From Paraburkholderia sp. FT54 (GTDB lineage: Bacteria > Pseudomonadota > Gammaproteobacteria > Burkholderiales > Burkholderiaceae): a DNA stretch of 64,000 nt. This document shows, in pieces, positions 16,337-24,677 of this stretch (its first letter is position 1; the number at the start of each line of letters is the position of its first letter). The notes under the pieces are model-generated. The model had not been told where the DNA came from. It ran no database searches and worked only from the letters and a program-made list of their open reading frames with translations. The position numbers and the translations under genes are program-made. The stretch is taken from the NCBI RefSeq assembly GCF_031585635.1, contig NZ_CP134195.1:3100001-3164000 (forward strand). Reading direction: 5' to 3'.

Positions 16337-17764
16337 CTACGACGACGCGGTCACGTCAGCGAGCTTTACCGCTTTGGCCGTCACCGAAGACGCCGTCGCC
16401 ACGTTGCGCAGATCGGCAAGGAAGGTATCGCGCCAGACCGACAGATTGTTCTCGCGCATCGGCGCCATCATGTCGGCATGCCGCGCCTGACGCTCGGCGA
16501 GCGGCATCGACAGTGCGCGCTCCAGCGCTTCGGCCATCTGCGACAGATCGAACGGATTGACGACCAGCGCGCCCGGCAGTTGCTCGGCGGCGCCGGCGAA
16601 TTGCGACAGCACCAGCACGCCCGGATCGGCCGGATCCTGCGACGCGACGTATTCCTTCGCGACGAGATTCATGCCGTCGCGCAGCGGCGTCACGTAGCCA
16701 ACCTGCGATTGACGGAACAGCGCCATCAGCAGATTGCGCTCGTATTTGCGGTTCAGGTACTGGATCGGCGTCCAGTCGAGCTGCGCGAACCGGCCGTTGA
16801 TGCGGCCCGCTTCGCCCTCGAGCGTCTGACGAATCCGCTGGTACGTCGTCACGTCCGCGCGCGTCGGCGGCGCGATCTGCACCAGCGATACGCGTCCGTG
16901 CCATCCCGGTGCGTTCAGCAGAAGCCGCTCGAATGCCTGAAAGCGCTCCACCAGACCCTTCGAATAATCGAGGCGGTCGACGCTCATGATCAGCTTGCGT
17001 CCGCGCATACCGTCACGCAGGCTGCGCACCGGCTTGCGGTCGGTGAACTGCTCGGCGGCTTTGGCGATCGCGTCCGGATAGATCCCGATCGGATACGCGC
17101 CCACCTTCAGGAAGCGGTTATAGGCGTGCATCATGCCGTCCTCGCTCGAGGTGCCGTGCTGGCCGCGCTCGATAAAGTCGACAAATGACTGTCGATCCGC
17201 GTCGGTCTGGAAGCCGATCACGTCGTAACTGCACATAGCCTTGACCAGCTCTTCGTGCGGCGGAATGGTGCGCAGCACTTCGGGCACCGGAAACGGAATA
17301 TGCAGGAAGAAGCCGATCGGATTCTTCACGCCGAGTTCGCGCAGGCAGCGCGCGAACGGCAGCAGGTGATAGTCGTGGACCCAGATGATGTCGTCGGGCT
17401 TGAGCAACGCCTTGAGCTGCTTCGCCAGCGTCGCGTTGACGCGCTGATAGCCCGCATATTCCTGCCGGTCGTAGCGCGACAGGTCGTTGCGGTAGTGGAA
17501 CGTCGGCCACAGCGTCGCATTGGAAAAACCGCGGTAATACTGGTCATAGTCGCGCTTGGTGAGGCCCACCGTCGCGTACGTCACGTTGCCTTGTTTCTCG
17601 ATCACCGGAGCGCTCGGCTCACTCACCGTCTCGCCGCTCCAGCCGAACCAGACCCCGCCGCTTTCCTTCAGCGCGTCCAGCACGCCGATAGCGAGGCCAC
17701 CCGCTGCGGGACGGCCTTCCTGAGTCGGCGCGACACGATTCGATACCACGATCAGTCTGCTCAT
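16337..17764 (-). CDS. otsA: Alpha,alpha-trehalose-phosphate synthase (UDP-forming)
   Basis: This 475-residue GT20 enzyme makes trehalose-6-phosphate from UDP-glucose and glucose-6-phosphate. It starts at ATG 17764 ('MSRLIVVSNRVAPTQEGRPA') with GGTGGAGC upstream; the reading upstream of this ATG is not family-like. Typical segments are 'GGLAIGVLDALKESGGVWFGW', 'IWVHDYHLLPFARCLRELG' (catalytic His/Asp region), 'SVDRLDYSKGLVERFQAFE' and 'LRDGMNLVAKEYVA'. No otsB phosphatase gene is adjacent. Trehalose made this way protects against osmotic and drying stress. It ends at a terminator shared with the convergent MFS gene. Confidence 0.95.
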   Translation of the reverse strand: MSRLIVVSNRVAPTQEGRPAAGGLAIGVLDALKESGGVWFGWSGETVSEPSAPVIEKQGNVTYATVGLTKRDYDQYYRGFSNATLWPTFHYRNDLSRYDRQEYAGYQRVNATLAKQLKALLKPDDIIWVHDYHLLPFARCLRELGVKNPIGFFLHIPFPVPEVLRTIPPHEELVKAMCSYDVIGFQTDADRQSFVDFIERGQHGTSSEDGMMHAYNRFLKVGAYPIGIYPDAIAKAAEQFTDRKPVRSLRDGMRGRKLIMSVDRLDYSKGLVERFQAFERLLLNAPGWHGRVSLVQIAPPTRADVTTYQRIRQTLEGEAGRINGRFAQLDWTPIQYLNRKYERNLLMALFRQSQVGYVTPLRDGMNLVAKEYVASQDPADPGVLVLSQFAGAAEQLPGALVVNPFDLSQMAEALERALSMPLAERQARHADMMAPMRENNLSVWRDTFLADLRNVATASSVTAKAVKLADVTASS

Positions 17765-17976
17765 TGGTGCTCCACCTAGTTCAGTTGTTTCGTTGCATAC
17801 GGATATGTGCCAGGAAGGTGCATGCAAGTCGCGTGCCGTTCTTTGAGATGCTGAAAATAAAAAATGTATGCAAATGTGACGGGCAAGCAGAAACGCGCGA
17901 CGTTACTTCGCCACGAAGAATTTTTTTCTGCTTTGTATGACGAAATCGGAACGCCTCTTACCGACCGTCAATCGGC

Positions 17977-18189
17977 TCACGCATCCTGTTCCGAGCCGAG
18001 GTCGCGCTGGTATTCCAGCCCTTCCGGACGCACGCCGCCCTGATTGTGCTCGCCGTCTGGCGGCGCATCGGGCGCGACGCGGTTCTGTCCTGCCGGATCG
18101 CTCGACGCTGGCGGACCGTCCTTACTGCCGCCCGGCCGGGAATCGCGCTTCGAATGGCGCGCTGAACGTCGCAGTGCTGGGTGTCTCAT
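17977..18189 (-). CDS. Small hydrophilic hypothetical protein
   Basis: About 70 residues, starting at ATG 18189 (MRHPALRRSARHSK) with GGAGG seven bases upstream. It is rich in Pro, Gly, Asp and Arg ('KDGPPASSDPAGQNRVAPD'), probably disordered. No domain is recognised. It lies upstream of and parallel to otsA. The good ribosome site is the main support. Confidence 0.5.
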   Translation of the reverse strand: MRHPALRRSARHSKRDSRPGGSKDGPPASSDPAGQNRVAPDAPPDGEHNQGGVRPEGLEYQRDLGSEQDA

Positions 18190-18341
18190 GATCCATGCCT
18201 CCAAGGGAAGCCCGCCGTCAGATGCGCGGCGTCAGTACAGTCTAGGGGTCAGCGAGGGAAATTGCCGGTAAAAGATGCGGCGGCTTTGTAACAAGTACAT
18301 AAATTCGCTACACCGGACTGTGGCGCACCGCACAGAACGCG

Positions 18342-18611
18342 TCAGAGTTGCATGCGTAGTGGCTGGGACGGCAGACGCTGACTGGCTTGTGGCGTTTGCG
18401 TGGGCTGCGGCGGCGGATCGCCGATCGGCGGAGCAACGGGTTCGATCGGTTCGATCGGCTGCGGACTCGGATCGGGACTCGGAGCGGGAACGGTGTCAGG
18501 CTCGCCGGGGCTCGGCGGCGCAACCGGCGGCGGTGATGGGGGTTCGATCGGCTCGGGGCGGTGAGCGCGCTTCGACAAGGGAAGCGCGGGAGCGGCAGCG
18601 TAGTCCGGCAT
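18342..18611 (-). CDS. Proline-rich hypothetical protein
   Basis: An 89-residue protein starts at ATG 18611 ('MPDYAAAPALPLSKRAHRPE'), with GAGGA eight bases upstream. The centre is a low-complexity run of Pro-Glu/Pro-Ser/Pro-Ile units ('PIEPPSPPPVAPPSPGEPD', 'PQPIEPIEPVAPPIGDP'), which would form an extended, disordered chain. No signal peptide is seen. Similar composition occurs in TonB-like spacers and small Burkholderia orphans, but no function can be given. Confidence 0.5.
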   Translation of the reverse strand: MPDYAAAPALPLSKRAHRPEPIEPPSPPPVAPPSPGEPDTVPAPSPDPSPQPIEPIEPVAPPIGDPPPQPTQTPQASQRLPSQPLRMQL

Positions 18612-18778
18612 GTTATTTATCCTCGATTGCGTTCCTTGGGATCGCAGCAAGGCCTGTGCCGTTACGCATGCGTCGGGCTCCATGGCGAGCATGACCCACC
18701 GTCGAACGGCGAAGCACGGGCGGCGAGCCGCGCGGGCGATCGCGCGAGTGCGCAGCCGCGCTACACCCGCGCGAGCCG

Positions 18779-20179
18779 TTAAGCGTCCGCGCCGCCCAGT
18801 GCGCGCGATTCGCCGGCGGCGTCGCCGTCTTCACGCGCGTCGTTGCCGTACTCGACCAGACGGTTGTAAAGCGTCTTCAGGCTGATGCCGAGAATCTCGG
18901 CGGCTCGCGTCTTCACGCCGCCGCACTGCTCGAGCGTAGCCAGAATCAGCTGACGGTCCGCTTCGGCAAGCGACGTGCCGAACGGAATCGTGATCGCCGT
19001 GCCGGCGGCGGGCTTCGACAACGTGATCTGCAACGGCACCGTCGCCGTGCTGTCCGAATCCGTACCCGACATGATGTGGGCGCGCTGCACGTAGTTCTTC
19101 AGTTCGCGCACATTGCCCGGCCACGGATACGACATCAGCATGTCCTTCACGGCCGGGGGGAAATGCTTCTTCGTGCTGTGTCGTTCGTTCAGTTCGTCGA
19201 GGAACGCCTGAGCCAGCAGTTCGACGTCCTTGCCGCGGTCGCGCAACGGCGGCAGGCTGATCGGAAACACGTTCAACCGATGGTACAGGTCGAGCCGCAG
19301 CTTGCCTTCCAGCACGGCCTGCTCGGGATCGCGGTTGGTGGCCGCAATCAGGCGCACATCCGTTTCAATTTCCCTGGTCGTGCCGACCCGCATGAACATG
19401 CCGGTTTCCAGCACGCGCAACAGCTTCACCTGCAACTCGATCGGCATCTCGGTGATTTCGTCGAGGAACAGCGTGCCGCCGTTCGCGCGCTCGAAATAGC
19501 CCTTGTGCTGACGGTCCGCGCCGGTAAACGAGCCGCGCTCGTGGCCGAACATCTCCGATTCGATCAGGTTCGGTGAGATCGCGCCGCAGTTCACCGCAAG
19601 AAACGCGTGTTTGCGACGCAAGCTGAGTTGGTGCAGCGTCTGCGCGGCGACTTCCTTGCCGGTGCCCGACTCGCCCACCAGCATGACCGAGGCCGCCGTC
19701 GGCGCGACCCGGCCGATCTGGTCGTAGACCTCCTGCATGGCCGGCGAATTGCCGAGCATCAGGCCGAAGCGGCCCATGCGGCGCAACTCGCCGCGCAACG
19801 TGCCGATTTCCGCCTTCAGGTCGCCGGCGCGCGGCAGGCGCGAAAGGATCGCCTTCACGCGCTGCATGTTGATCGGCTTCACCAGATAGTCGGTGGCGCC
19901 CATTTTCAGCGCGTTGACGGCCGACTCTACTGTGGCATGGCCGGTGATCACGATCACTTCCACGCCGGAGCGCGGATCCAGATCTTCGAACAGATCGACC
20001 CCGCTGCCGTCGGGCAGCTTCAGGTCCGTAAAGACAACGTCCGGCATCTGCCGGACCAGTTGAATGCGCGCTTCGCGCAAATCGCCCGCGGTGGCGGTAG
20101 TCAGGCCGTCTTCCCCGATGATGGCGGAAAGCGCCTCGCGGGTACCGGCATCGTCATCGACAATCAGTACATGTGGCAT
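18779..20179 (-). CDS. NtrC-family sigma54-dependent response regulator
   Basis: This 466-residue protein has three domains. The receiver has the phospho-acceptor Asp52 ('VVFTDLKLP', residues 1-115). The AAA+ domain has Walker A 'GESGTGKE' at 169-176, the sigma54-contact loop 'GSFTGA' at 216-221 (Ser in place of the usual Ala) and 'GTLFLDEITEMP'. A Fis-type HTH lies at the end ('CGGVKTRAAEILGISLKTLYNRL'). ATG 20179 is chosen because the receiver begins right there. No histidine kinase gene is next to it. The AAA+/HTH parts are clearly related to the activator at 21508-22566. Confidence 0.93.
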   Translation of the reverse strand: MPHVLIVDDDAGTREALSAIIGEDGLTTATAGDLREARIQLVRQMPDVVFTDLKLPDGSGVDLFEDLDPRSGVEVIVITGHATVESAVNALKMGATDYLVKPINMQRVKAILSRLPRAGDLKAEIGTLRGELRRMGRFGLMLGNSPAMQEVYDQIGRVAPTAASVMLVGESGTGKEVAAQTLHQLSLRRKHAFLAVNCGAISPNLIESEMFGHERGSFTGADRQHKGYFERANGGTLFLDEITEMPIELQVKLLRVLETGMFMRVGTTREIETDVRLIAATNRDPEQAVLEGKLRLDLYHRLNVFPISLPPLRDRGKDVELLAQAFLDELNERHSTKKHFPPAVKDMLMSYPWPGNVRELKNYVQRAHIMSGTDSDSTATVPLQITLSKPAAGTAITIPFGTSLAEADRQLILATLEQCGGVKTRAAEILGISLKTLYNRLVEYGNDAREDGDAAGESRALGGADA

Positions 20180-20485
20180 CGCGTCTCGAAAGCCTGCAAG
20201 CGTGAGTATGGGGAAACATGCGAAGACGCATGCTGGAAAGCGTGCCGTCGACCGGCGTTTCGCCGTTGTTGAGCTGTCTAATGTGAGCACCCACCAACTT
20301 CAAGCGAATGCACCAAGCCACCAACTTGATTCAATATTGCAACAATACGGGGGCAAACCCACCCGACCAAACCGTCATTGTTGTTTATTTACCTATTATA
20401 AGGCCTTATCGAGATAAATTAGCAAGGCGCACCGGGCGCCGCACTTGAAAGCGGCGCGCCGGCGACGCCGGATATCCAGGCGCGT
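20180..20485. other. Intergenic region with palindromes upstream of the NtrC-like gene
   Basis: This AT-richer stretch holds an inverted repeat TATTG-CAA-CAATA (about 20333-20346) and a perfect palindrome ATAAGGCCTTAT (20398-20409). A GC hairpin without T-run follows near 20438-20465. These may be operators and the terminator of 20486-20761. No gene is seen. Confidence 0.45.
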
Positions 20486-20761
20486 TTAACTGCGCGGAAA
20501 CGGCCATGCGCCGCCATTGCCGTTCGGATGCGCGGAGCCGTTGGCCCCGTGCGAGCTTGGGCTGGCGTCGCCCGCCGCGGTCGCCTGATGGGCCGTCGGC
20601 GCAGTTGGCGCCCCGACCGTGCCGCCCTCGTTCTCCCAACGGCTCAACTCGCGCGCCGCAGGGACTTGTGCGGCGCGGTTGCGCTGCTGCACGTAGCGCA
20701 CCGCCAGAAAGCCGCCGAGCGCCATCAACGCGCCGAAGATGCCGATTTTGGGTCGTGCCAT
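20486..20761 (-). CDS. Small membrane-anchored hypothetical protein
   Basis: This 91-residue protein starts at ATG 20761 with GGAG upstream. The N-terminus 'PKIGIFGALMALGGFLAVRYV' is one transmembrane segment, followed by a basic stop and a polar, Ala/Gly/Asn/His-rich tail likely to be disordered. It lies directly downstream of the DUF883 gene (45-base gap) on the same strand, so the two inner-membrane proteins probably form an operon linked to envelope stress. Confidence 0.65.
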   Translation of the reverse strand: MARPKIGIFGALMALGGFLAVRYVQQRNRAAQVPAARELSRWENEGGTVGAPTAPTAHQATAAGDASPSSHGANGSAHPNGNGGAWPFPRS

Positions 20762-20806
20762 CGTGAACTCCTTGTCGTCATGAAGCGGATAGGTGCGGAT
20801 TGCATC

Positions 20807-21124
20807 TCAGCGCGCAGTCAGTACGCCGAGCAGAAAGCCGACGCCCGCTGCGATGCCGATCGACTGCCACGGGTTGTGGCGCACATAGCGTTCGGTATTG
20901 ACGGTGGCGGCCCGATAACGCCGCTGCGCGTTCTGTTGCGCGTCGCCGAGCGCCGATTGCAGGGTTTCGACGTGCGTGCCCAGTTTGTCGCGCAGCGCGC
21001 CGACGCCCTCGCCCGGCACGTTGGCGGCAAGCCGCAGCATTTCTTCCGAGTCCTTCAGCAGCACCCGCAGATCGTCGACAATCTTCTGGCCGCCGAGTGC
21101 AAGCTGTTGCGTGGTGTCAGTCAT
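20807..21124 (-). CDS. DUF883 (ElaB/YqjD-like) inner-membrane protein
   Basis: About 105 residues: a long amphipathic helix ('IVDDLRVLLKDSEEMLRLAA') followed by a C-terminal glycine-rich membrane segment 'NPWQSIGIAAGVGFLLGVLTAR', the DUF883 hallmark. E. coli homologues (ElaB, YqjD) are stationary-phase, ribosome-binding membrane proteins. Two ATGs are adjacent; 21124 has better spacing from AGGAGG than 21127. It lies between two divergent sigma54 activator genes. Confidence 0.9.
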   Translation of the reverse strand: MTDTTQQLALGGQKIVDDLRVLLKDSEEMLRLAANVPGEGVGALRDKLGTHVETLQSALGDAQQNAQRRYRAATVNTERYVRHNPWQSIGIAAGVGFLLGVLTAR

Positions 21125-21507
21125 CATTCCCTCCTGTTCTGAGTTCGGCGTTCGCGTGCGCGTTCCGGCGAATGCGCATCTCGCTGCAAATTGGCGAATG
21201 GTGATCTCCGCCGTCGCGCAAAATGCCGATAGGCAAGACGGCCATCACGCACGAAAAGCACACGCGTGTCGGGTGGAATCCGCAAACGCCGTGCCCGGTA
21301 AGTTTGCCTCGCGCGCATCAACCGATCACTGGCCAGGCACTTTCGACCGACCGTGCGCAAATGTCTTTCCCGGATCCTCACATCGTTTGCCGAAAACGGT
21401 GTCAAAGTGGTTAAATCGATCCTTGAGAGATAGCCGCATCGCTGGTTTATCTCGTTCCCAGGCCTGCGCGCCGCAACAACGAACTCATTTGCACAGGACC
21501 CCCGTTT
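21125..21507. other. Divergent intergenic region between DUF883 and the second sigma54 activator
   Basis: No gene is seen in these 383 bases. It must hold promoters for both directions; I did not find a convincing -24/-12 (TGGC-N8-TTGC-like) element. Confidence 0.4.
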
Positions 21508-22566
21508 ATGGCGTCAATCGACCTGGCCTCGCCCACCGTCTCCGCTGGCGGCAATGCTTCGGCACTGGCGAAGCAGCGTGTCGCGGACGGCATCGCGGGA
21601 CTGAAATCGTACGGGCTGCTGTACGGCTCGTCGCCGGTGATGCTGGATCTGTACCAGCAGATCGAGCGCGTCGCCGGCACCGACGCGACCGCGCTGATCA
21701 TCGGCGAATCCGGCACGGGCAAGGAGTTGATCGCCCGCACGATTCACGATCAAAGCAACCGCAAGGACGCACCGTTCGTCGCCGTGAACTGCGGTGCGAT
21801 TCCTGACGAACTCATCGAAGCCGAACTGTTCGGCCACGAGAAAGGCAGCTTCACAGGCGCGGTCCAGGGGCGCGTCGGCTACTTCGAACACGCGAACGGC
21901 GGCACGCTGTTCCTCGACGAAATCACCGAAATGGCGCCGGTGCGCCAGGTGAAGCTGCTGCGCGCGCTCGAAACCGGCACGTTCTACCGGGTCGGCGGCA
22001 ATGACCTGATCAGCGGCAACGTGCGCGTGATCGCCGCGACCAATCGCGACCCCGCGGTAGCGGTCAAGGAAAACGGTCTGCGTGAAGACCTCATGTACCG
22101 GCTCGCGGTTTTCCCGCTGCGCGCGCCGCCGCTGCGCGAGCGCGAGAGCGATCGCGAACTGCTGGCGCAGCACTTCCTCGCGCTGCTGAATCAGCAGGAA
22201 GGCACGAGCAAAAGCTTCAGCAAACGCTCGATCGAAACACTGCGCACCTGGTCGTGGCCGGGCAACGTGCGCGAGTTGAAGAACGCGGTGTATCGCGCTT
22301 TCATTCTCGCGGAGAAGATCGTGGAGTTGCCGCATCCACATCTCGCATCGCGCGTGAAAAAACCCATGACACAGGGCGACGCAATGAGCGTATGGATCGG
22401 CACGCCACTCGCCGACGCGCAAAAACAGATCATTCTCGGCACGCTCAAATATTGCGGTGGCGACAAACGGCGCGCGGCCAAAGCCCTCGGCGTGAGCCTC
22501 AAAACCCTGTACAACCGCTTGAGCGCATATGGCGATGAAGGCGCGGAAGAAGACGCGGAGCAATAA
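21508..22566 (+). CDS. Sigma54-dependent activator without receiver domain
   Basis: This 352-residue protein is an AAA+ activator: Walker A 'GESGTGKE' (66-73), 'GSFTGA' (113-118), 'GGTLFLDEITEM' and 'WPGNVRELKNAVYRA'. It ends in a Fis-like HTH 'CGGDKRRAAKALGVSLKTLYNRL'. Only about 35 residues precede the AAA+ core, so it lacks a receiver or other sensor domain and may be constitutively active or held by an unknown partner. It closely parallels the C-terminal two-thirds of the 18779-20179 regulator, suggesting duplication. ATG 21508 has no strong ribosome site. Confidence 0.9.
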   Translation: MASIDLASPTVSAGGNASALAKQRVADGIAGLKSYGLLYGSSPVMLDLYQQIERVAGTDATALIIGESGTGKELIARTIHDQSNRKDAPFVAVNCGAIPDELIEAELFGHEKGSFTGAVQGRVGYFEHANGGTLFLDEITEMAPVRQVKLLRALETGTFYRVGGNDLISGNVRVIAATNRDPAVAVKENGLREDLMYRLAVFPLRAPPLRERESDRELLAQHFLALLNQQEGTSKSFSKRSIETLRTWSWPGNVRELKNAVYRAFILAEKIVELPHPHLASRVKKPMTQGDAMSVWIGTPLADAQKQIILGTLKYCGGDKRRAAKALGVSLKTLYNRLSAYGDEGAEEDAEQ

Positions 22567-22923
22567 CGTCATGACGCAGCACTCAGGCGACAAAGCCGCG
22601 TGAATGCCTGCGACGCGCGCCTGAATGTCCTGGCGCATGCGTGCGTTGGCGTCTAACTGCCAGTTGCAAAAAGCCTGTTTCGCGCGCCTTGAATCCCAAA
22701 CTAAATCGGTTCGCACCACCAATCAAAATCGGCCGCGGCCCAGCAGAAACCAATTTGTCTCGCACCATCTTTTGCAATTGCTTGCATTTTCCCTCTGCCA
22801 ATTACAAATAGCATCCTGCAAAATGCGGCACACGCATTGCTAGGTGGGGAACGCGTGTTACTCGTTCGCCTGATTCGTTATCGAGCGCGATCGAAAGGCA
22901 CTTGCAGGAACAGAGACAGGGAA
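22567..22923. other. Intergenic region, no gene seen
   Basis: The left part is GC-rich. The right part (about 22740-22850) is AT-richer, with TTGCAATTGC-type repeats that may belong to the promoter of the lipoprotein pair. Confidence 0.4.
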
Positions 22924-23502
22924 ATGCAAAAAAGTATGGTGTGGGCTGAATGGGTAAAACAAACAGCCGGGCGTGGACGTCTCAATACAGCGGCACTAGC
23001 TGCTCTCGCCGTGGCGATCGCATCGGCGTTGAGCGGCTGTAGTTCGCTTTATTCGGAAGGCGCGACCGCCGGCGCCGGTATCGCAGGCGCCGCACTCGCG
23101 GCGAAAGTCACCAACAACGCGGCCGTCGCCACCGGCATCGGCCTCGGCGCAGTGGCCGCGGCGCGTGCCGGCGTGCAGTACTCTGAGCGCGTGGTCCACA
23201 CGAACACGCAGGACGGCATCGCCAAGATCGCCGGGCCGCTCGACGTTGGCGCAGTCGCGCCGTGGAGCGTGACCCATTCGATGCCGATCGAAGATGACGA
23301 GCACGGCCGCGTCACCGTCAGCCGCACGATCAGCGCGGGCGTGCTCGACTGCAAGGAAATCGTCTTCTCCGTCGACCAGACGGCCACCAAGAACGTGCCG
23401 GCGAGCAGCGCGTTTTACGTCGCGTCGATCTGCCGTGACGGCGACAACTGGAAGTGGGCGTCGGCCGAACCGGCTACCGAACGCTGGGGCGCGTTGCAAT
23501 GA
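22924..23502 (+). CDS. Lipoprotein of a tandem paralogous pair (first)
   Basis: A 192-residue protein starts at ATG 22924 (MQKSMVWAEW) after AGGGAA. A hydrophobic stretch ends in the lipobox 'ALSGC' (about 39-43). A Gly/Ala-rich helix-like segment follows ('GAGIAGAALAAKVTNN', 'AVATGIGLGAVAAARAG'), then a beta-rich domain with Cys residues and the ending 'WKWASAEPATERWGALQ'. It should be a membrane-anchored envelope protein. Its stop overlaps the start of the next gene (ATGA), and both share the same architecture. Function is unknown. Confidence 0.8.
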   Translation: MQKSMVWAEWVKQTAGRGRLNTAALAALAVAIASALSGCSSLYSEGATAGAGIAGAALAAKVTNNAAVATGIGLGAVAAARAGVQYSERVVHTNTQDGIAKIAGPLDVGAVAPWSVTHSMPIEDDEHGRVTVSRTISAGVLDCKEIVFSVDQTATKNVPASSAFYVASICRDGDNWKWASAEPATERWGALQ

Positions 23503-24068
23503 CGGCGCACTCCCATACGGCTGCCCCCGCGGCGCGCCGCCCTCGCCTCGCCGCCTGGTCCGGCAACCGGCTGCGGCTCGTGCTGGCCGGCGCGCTGTGC
23601 GTCGGCGCAAGCGTCCTGACGAGCGGCTGCTCGTCGGTCGGCGCGGCGAGCGGTGCGGCAGCGGCCGTCGCATCCGGGCTCGTGACCTCCAATCCGGCCA
23701 TCGGCATCGGCGTCGGCATCGCCGTGCAGGCCGCGACCGACGAGGCCGTCGGCCACTATATGCGCACCATGCACACCGATCAGCAGAACATGATCGCCGC
23801 GTTGGCGGGCGCCATGCCGGTCGGCGAGACTCGCCCTTGGGTGGTCAAGCACACGTTGCCGATCGAGAACGGCCACGGCCAGGTGCGCGTGACGCGCGCG
23901 TTCGGTTCGGCGCTCGCGCTCTGCAAGGAATTCGTGTTCTCGGTACAGGACGGCGACGGCACCGACGCACATGAGGACTGGTACACGGCGAGCGCGTGTC
24001 AGCAGGACAAGGGCTGGAAATGGGCGTCCGCGGAACCGGCCGTCGGGCGCTGGGGCAATCTGCAATAA
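23499..24068 (+). CDS. Lipoprotein of a tandem paralogous pair (second)
   Basis: This 189-residue protein starts at ATG 23499, overlapping the previous stop by ATGA, so translation is probably coupled. The signal peptide ends in the lipobox 'LTSGC' (about 41-45). A Gly/Ala-rich segment ('GVGIAVQAATDEAVGHYM') is followed by a domain with the same landmarks as its neighbour: 'PWVVKHTLPIE', 'LCKEFVFSVQDGD', and the end 'WKWASAEPAVGRWGNLQ'. The pair arose by duplication. Its terminator, about 10 bases past the stop, is split by IS copy 2. Confidence 0.8.
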   Translation: MTAHSHTAAPAARRPRLAAWSGNRLRLVLAGALCVGASVLTSGCSSVGAASGAAAAVASGLVTSNPAIGIGVGIAVQAATDEAVGHYMRTMHTDQQNMIAALAGAMPVGETRPWVVKHTLPIENGHGQVRVTRAFGSALALCKEFVFSVQDGDGTDAHEDWYTASACQQDKGWKWASAEPAVGRWGNLQ

Positions 24069-24149
24069 CTGCGCTGCAATGAAAAAACGGCAGGGTCTGA
24101 ACTGCACCCCAAAAGTTGGACACCGATCCAACCTTTTGGGGTGTTTTTC

Positions 24150-24677
24150 ATGACGAAGTACAGTGAGCAGTTAAAGCTGAAGCTGGTGAAGCAGTACGTG
24201 GCCGGTTCGGCTGGTGTCGAGGTACTTGCAAAGCGGTATGGAGTGAGTCGCTCGGTTTTACAGCTGTGGATTTCGGCCTACGAGCAACATGGACAGGACG
24301 GACTGCGCAAGAAATTCAGTCACTATGACGCGCAGTTCAGGATGTCGGTACTCATGCACATGTGGCAGAAGGATTTGCCATACCGGCAGGTGGCTGCGGT
24401 GTTCGACATCCGCAGTCCGGGCTGCATAGCGCAATGGGAACGCCGGTATCATGAAGGCGGTATCGACGCACTGGCGCCTCGTCCACGATGGCGCCGCAAA
24501 ACCATGACCCAGCCAGTTCCTGAAAAGCCGACCGAAGACAGTGCGCCAGATAAGCGCACGCGTGAGCAGTTGCTCAAGGAAAACGAGTACCTGCGCGCGG
24601 AGGTGGCCTATCTAAAAAAGCTCGATGCCCTGCTTCAGGCAAAGAAGCAGGGCGTGCAGAAGAAAAAGCGCAAATAG
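24150..24677 (+). CDS. IS150-group transposase OrfA, helix-turn-helix (copy 2)
   Basis: Same as the copy 1 protein except Gln instead of Arg in 'EQHGQDGL'. Two HTH modules and a C-terminal coil are present. The start at ATG 24150 lies immediately after a hairpin plus T-run, so expression from outside should be weak. The 3' end has the A-rich 'AAG AAA AAG' run suited to -1 slippage, and the stop overlaps the GTG of orfB (TAGTG). Confidence 0.93.
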   Translation: MTKYSEQLKLKLVKQYVAGSAGVEVLAKRYGVSRSVLQLWISAYEQHGQDGLRKKFSHYDAQFRMSVLMHMWQKDLPYRQVAAVFDIRSPGCIAQWERRYHEGGIDALAPRPRWRRKTMTQPVPEKPTEDSAPDKRTREQLLKENEYLRAEVAYLKKLDALLQAKKQGVQKKKRK

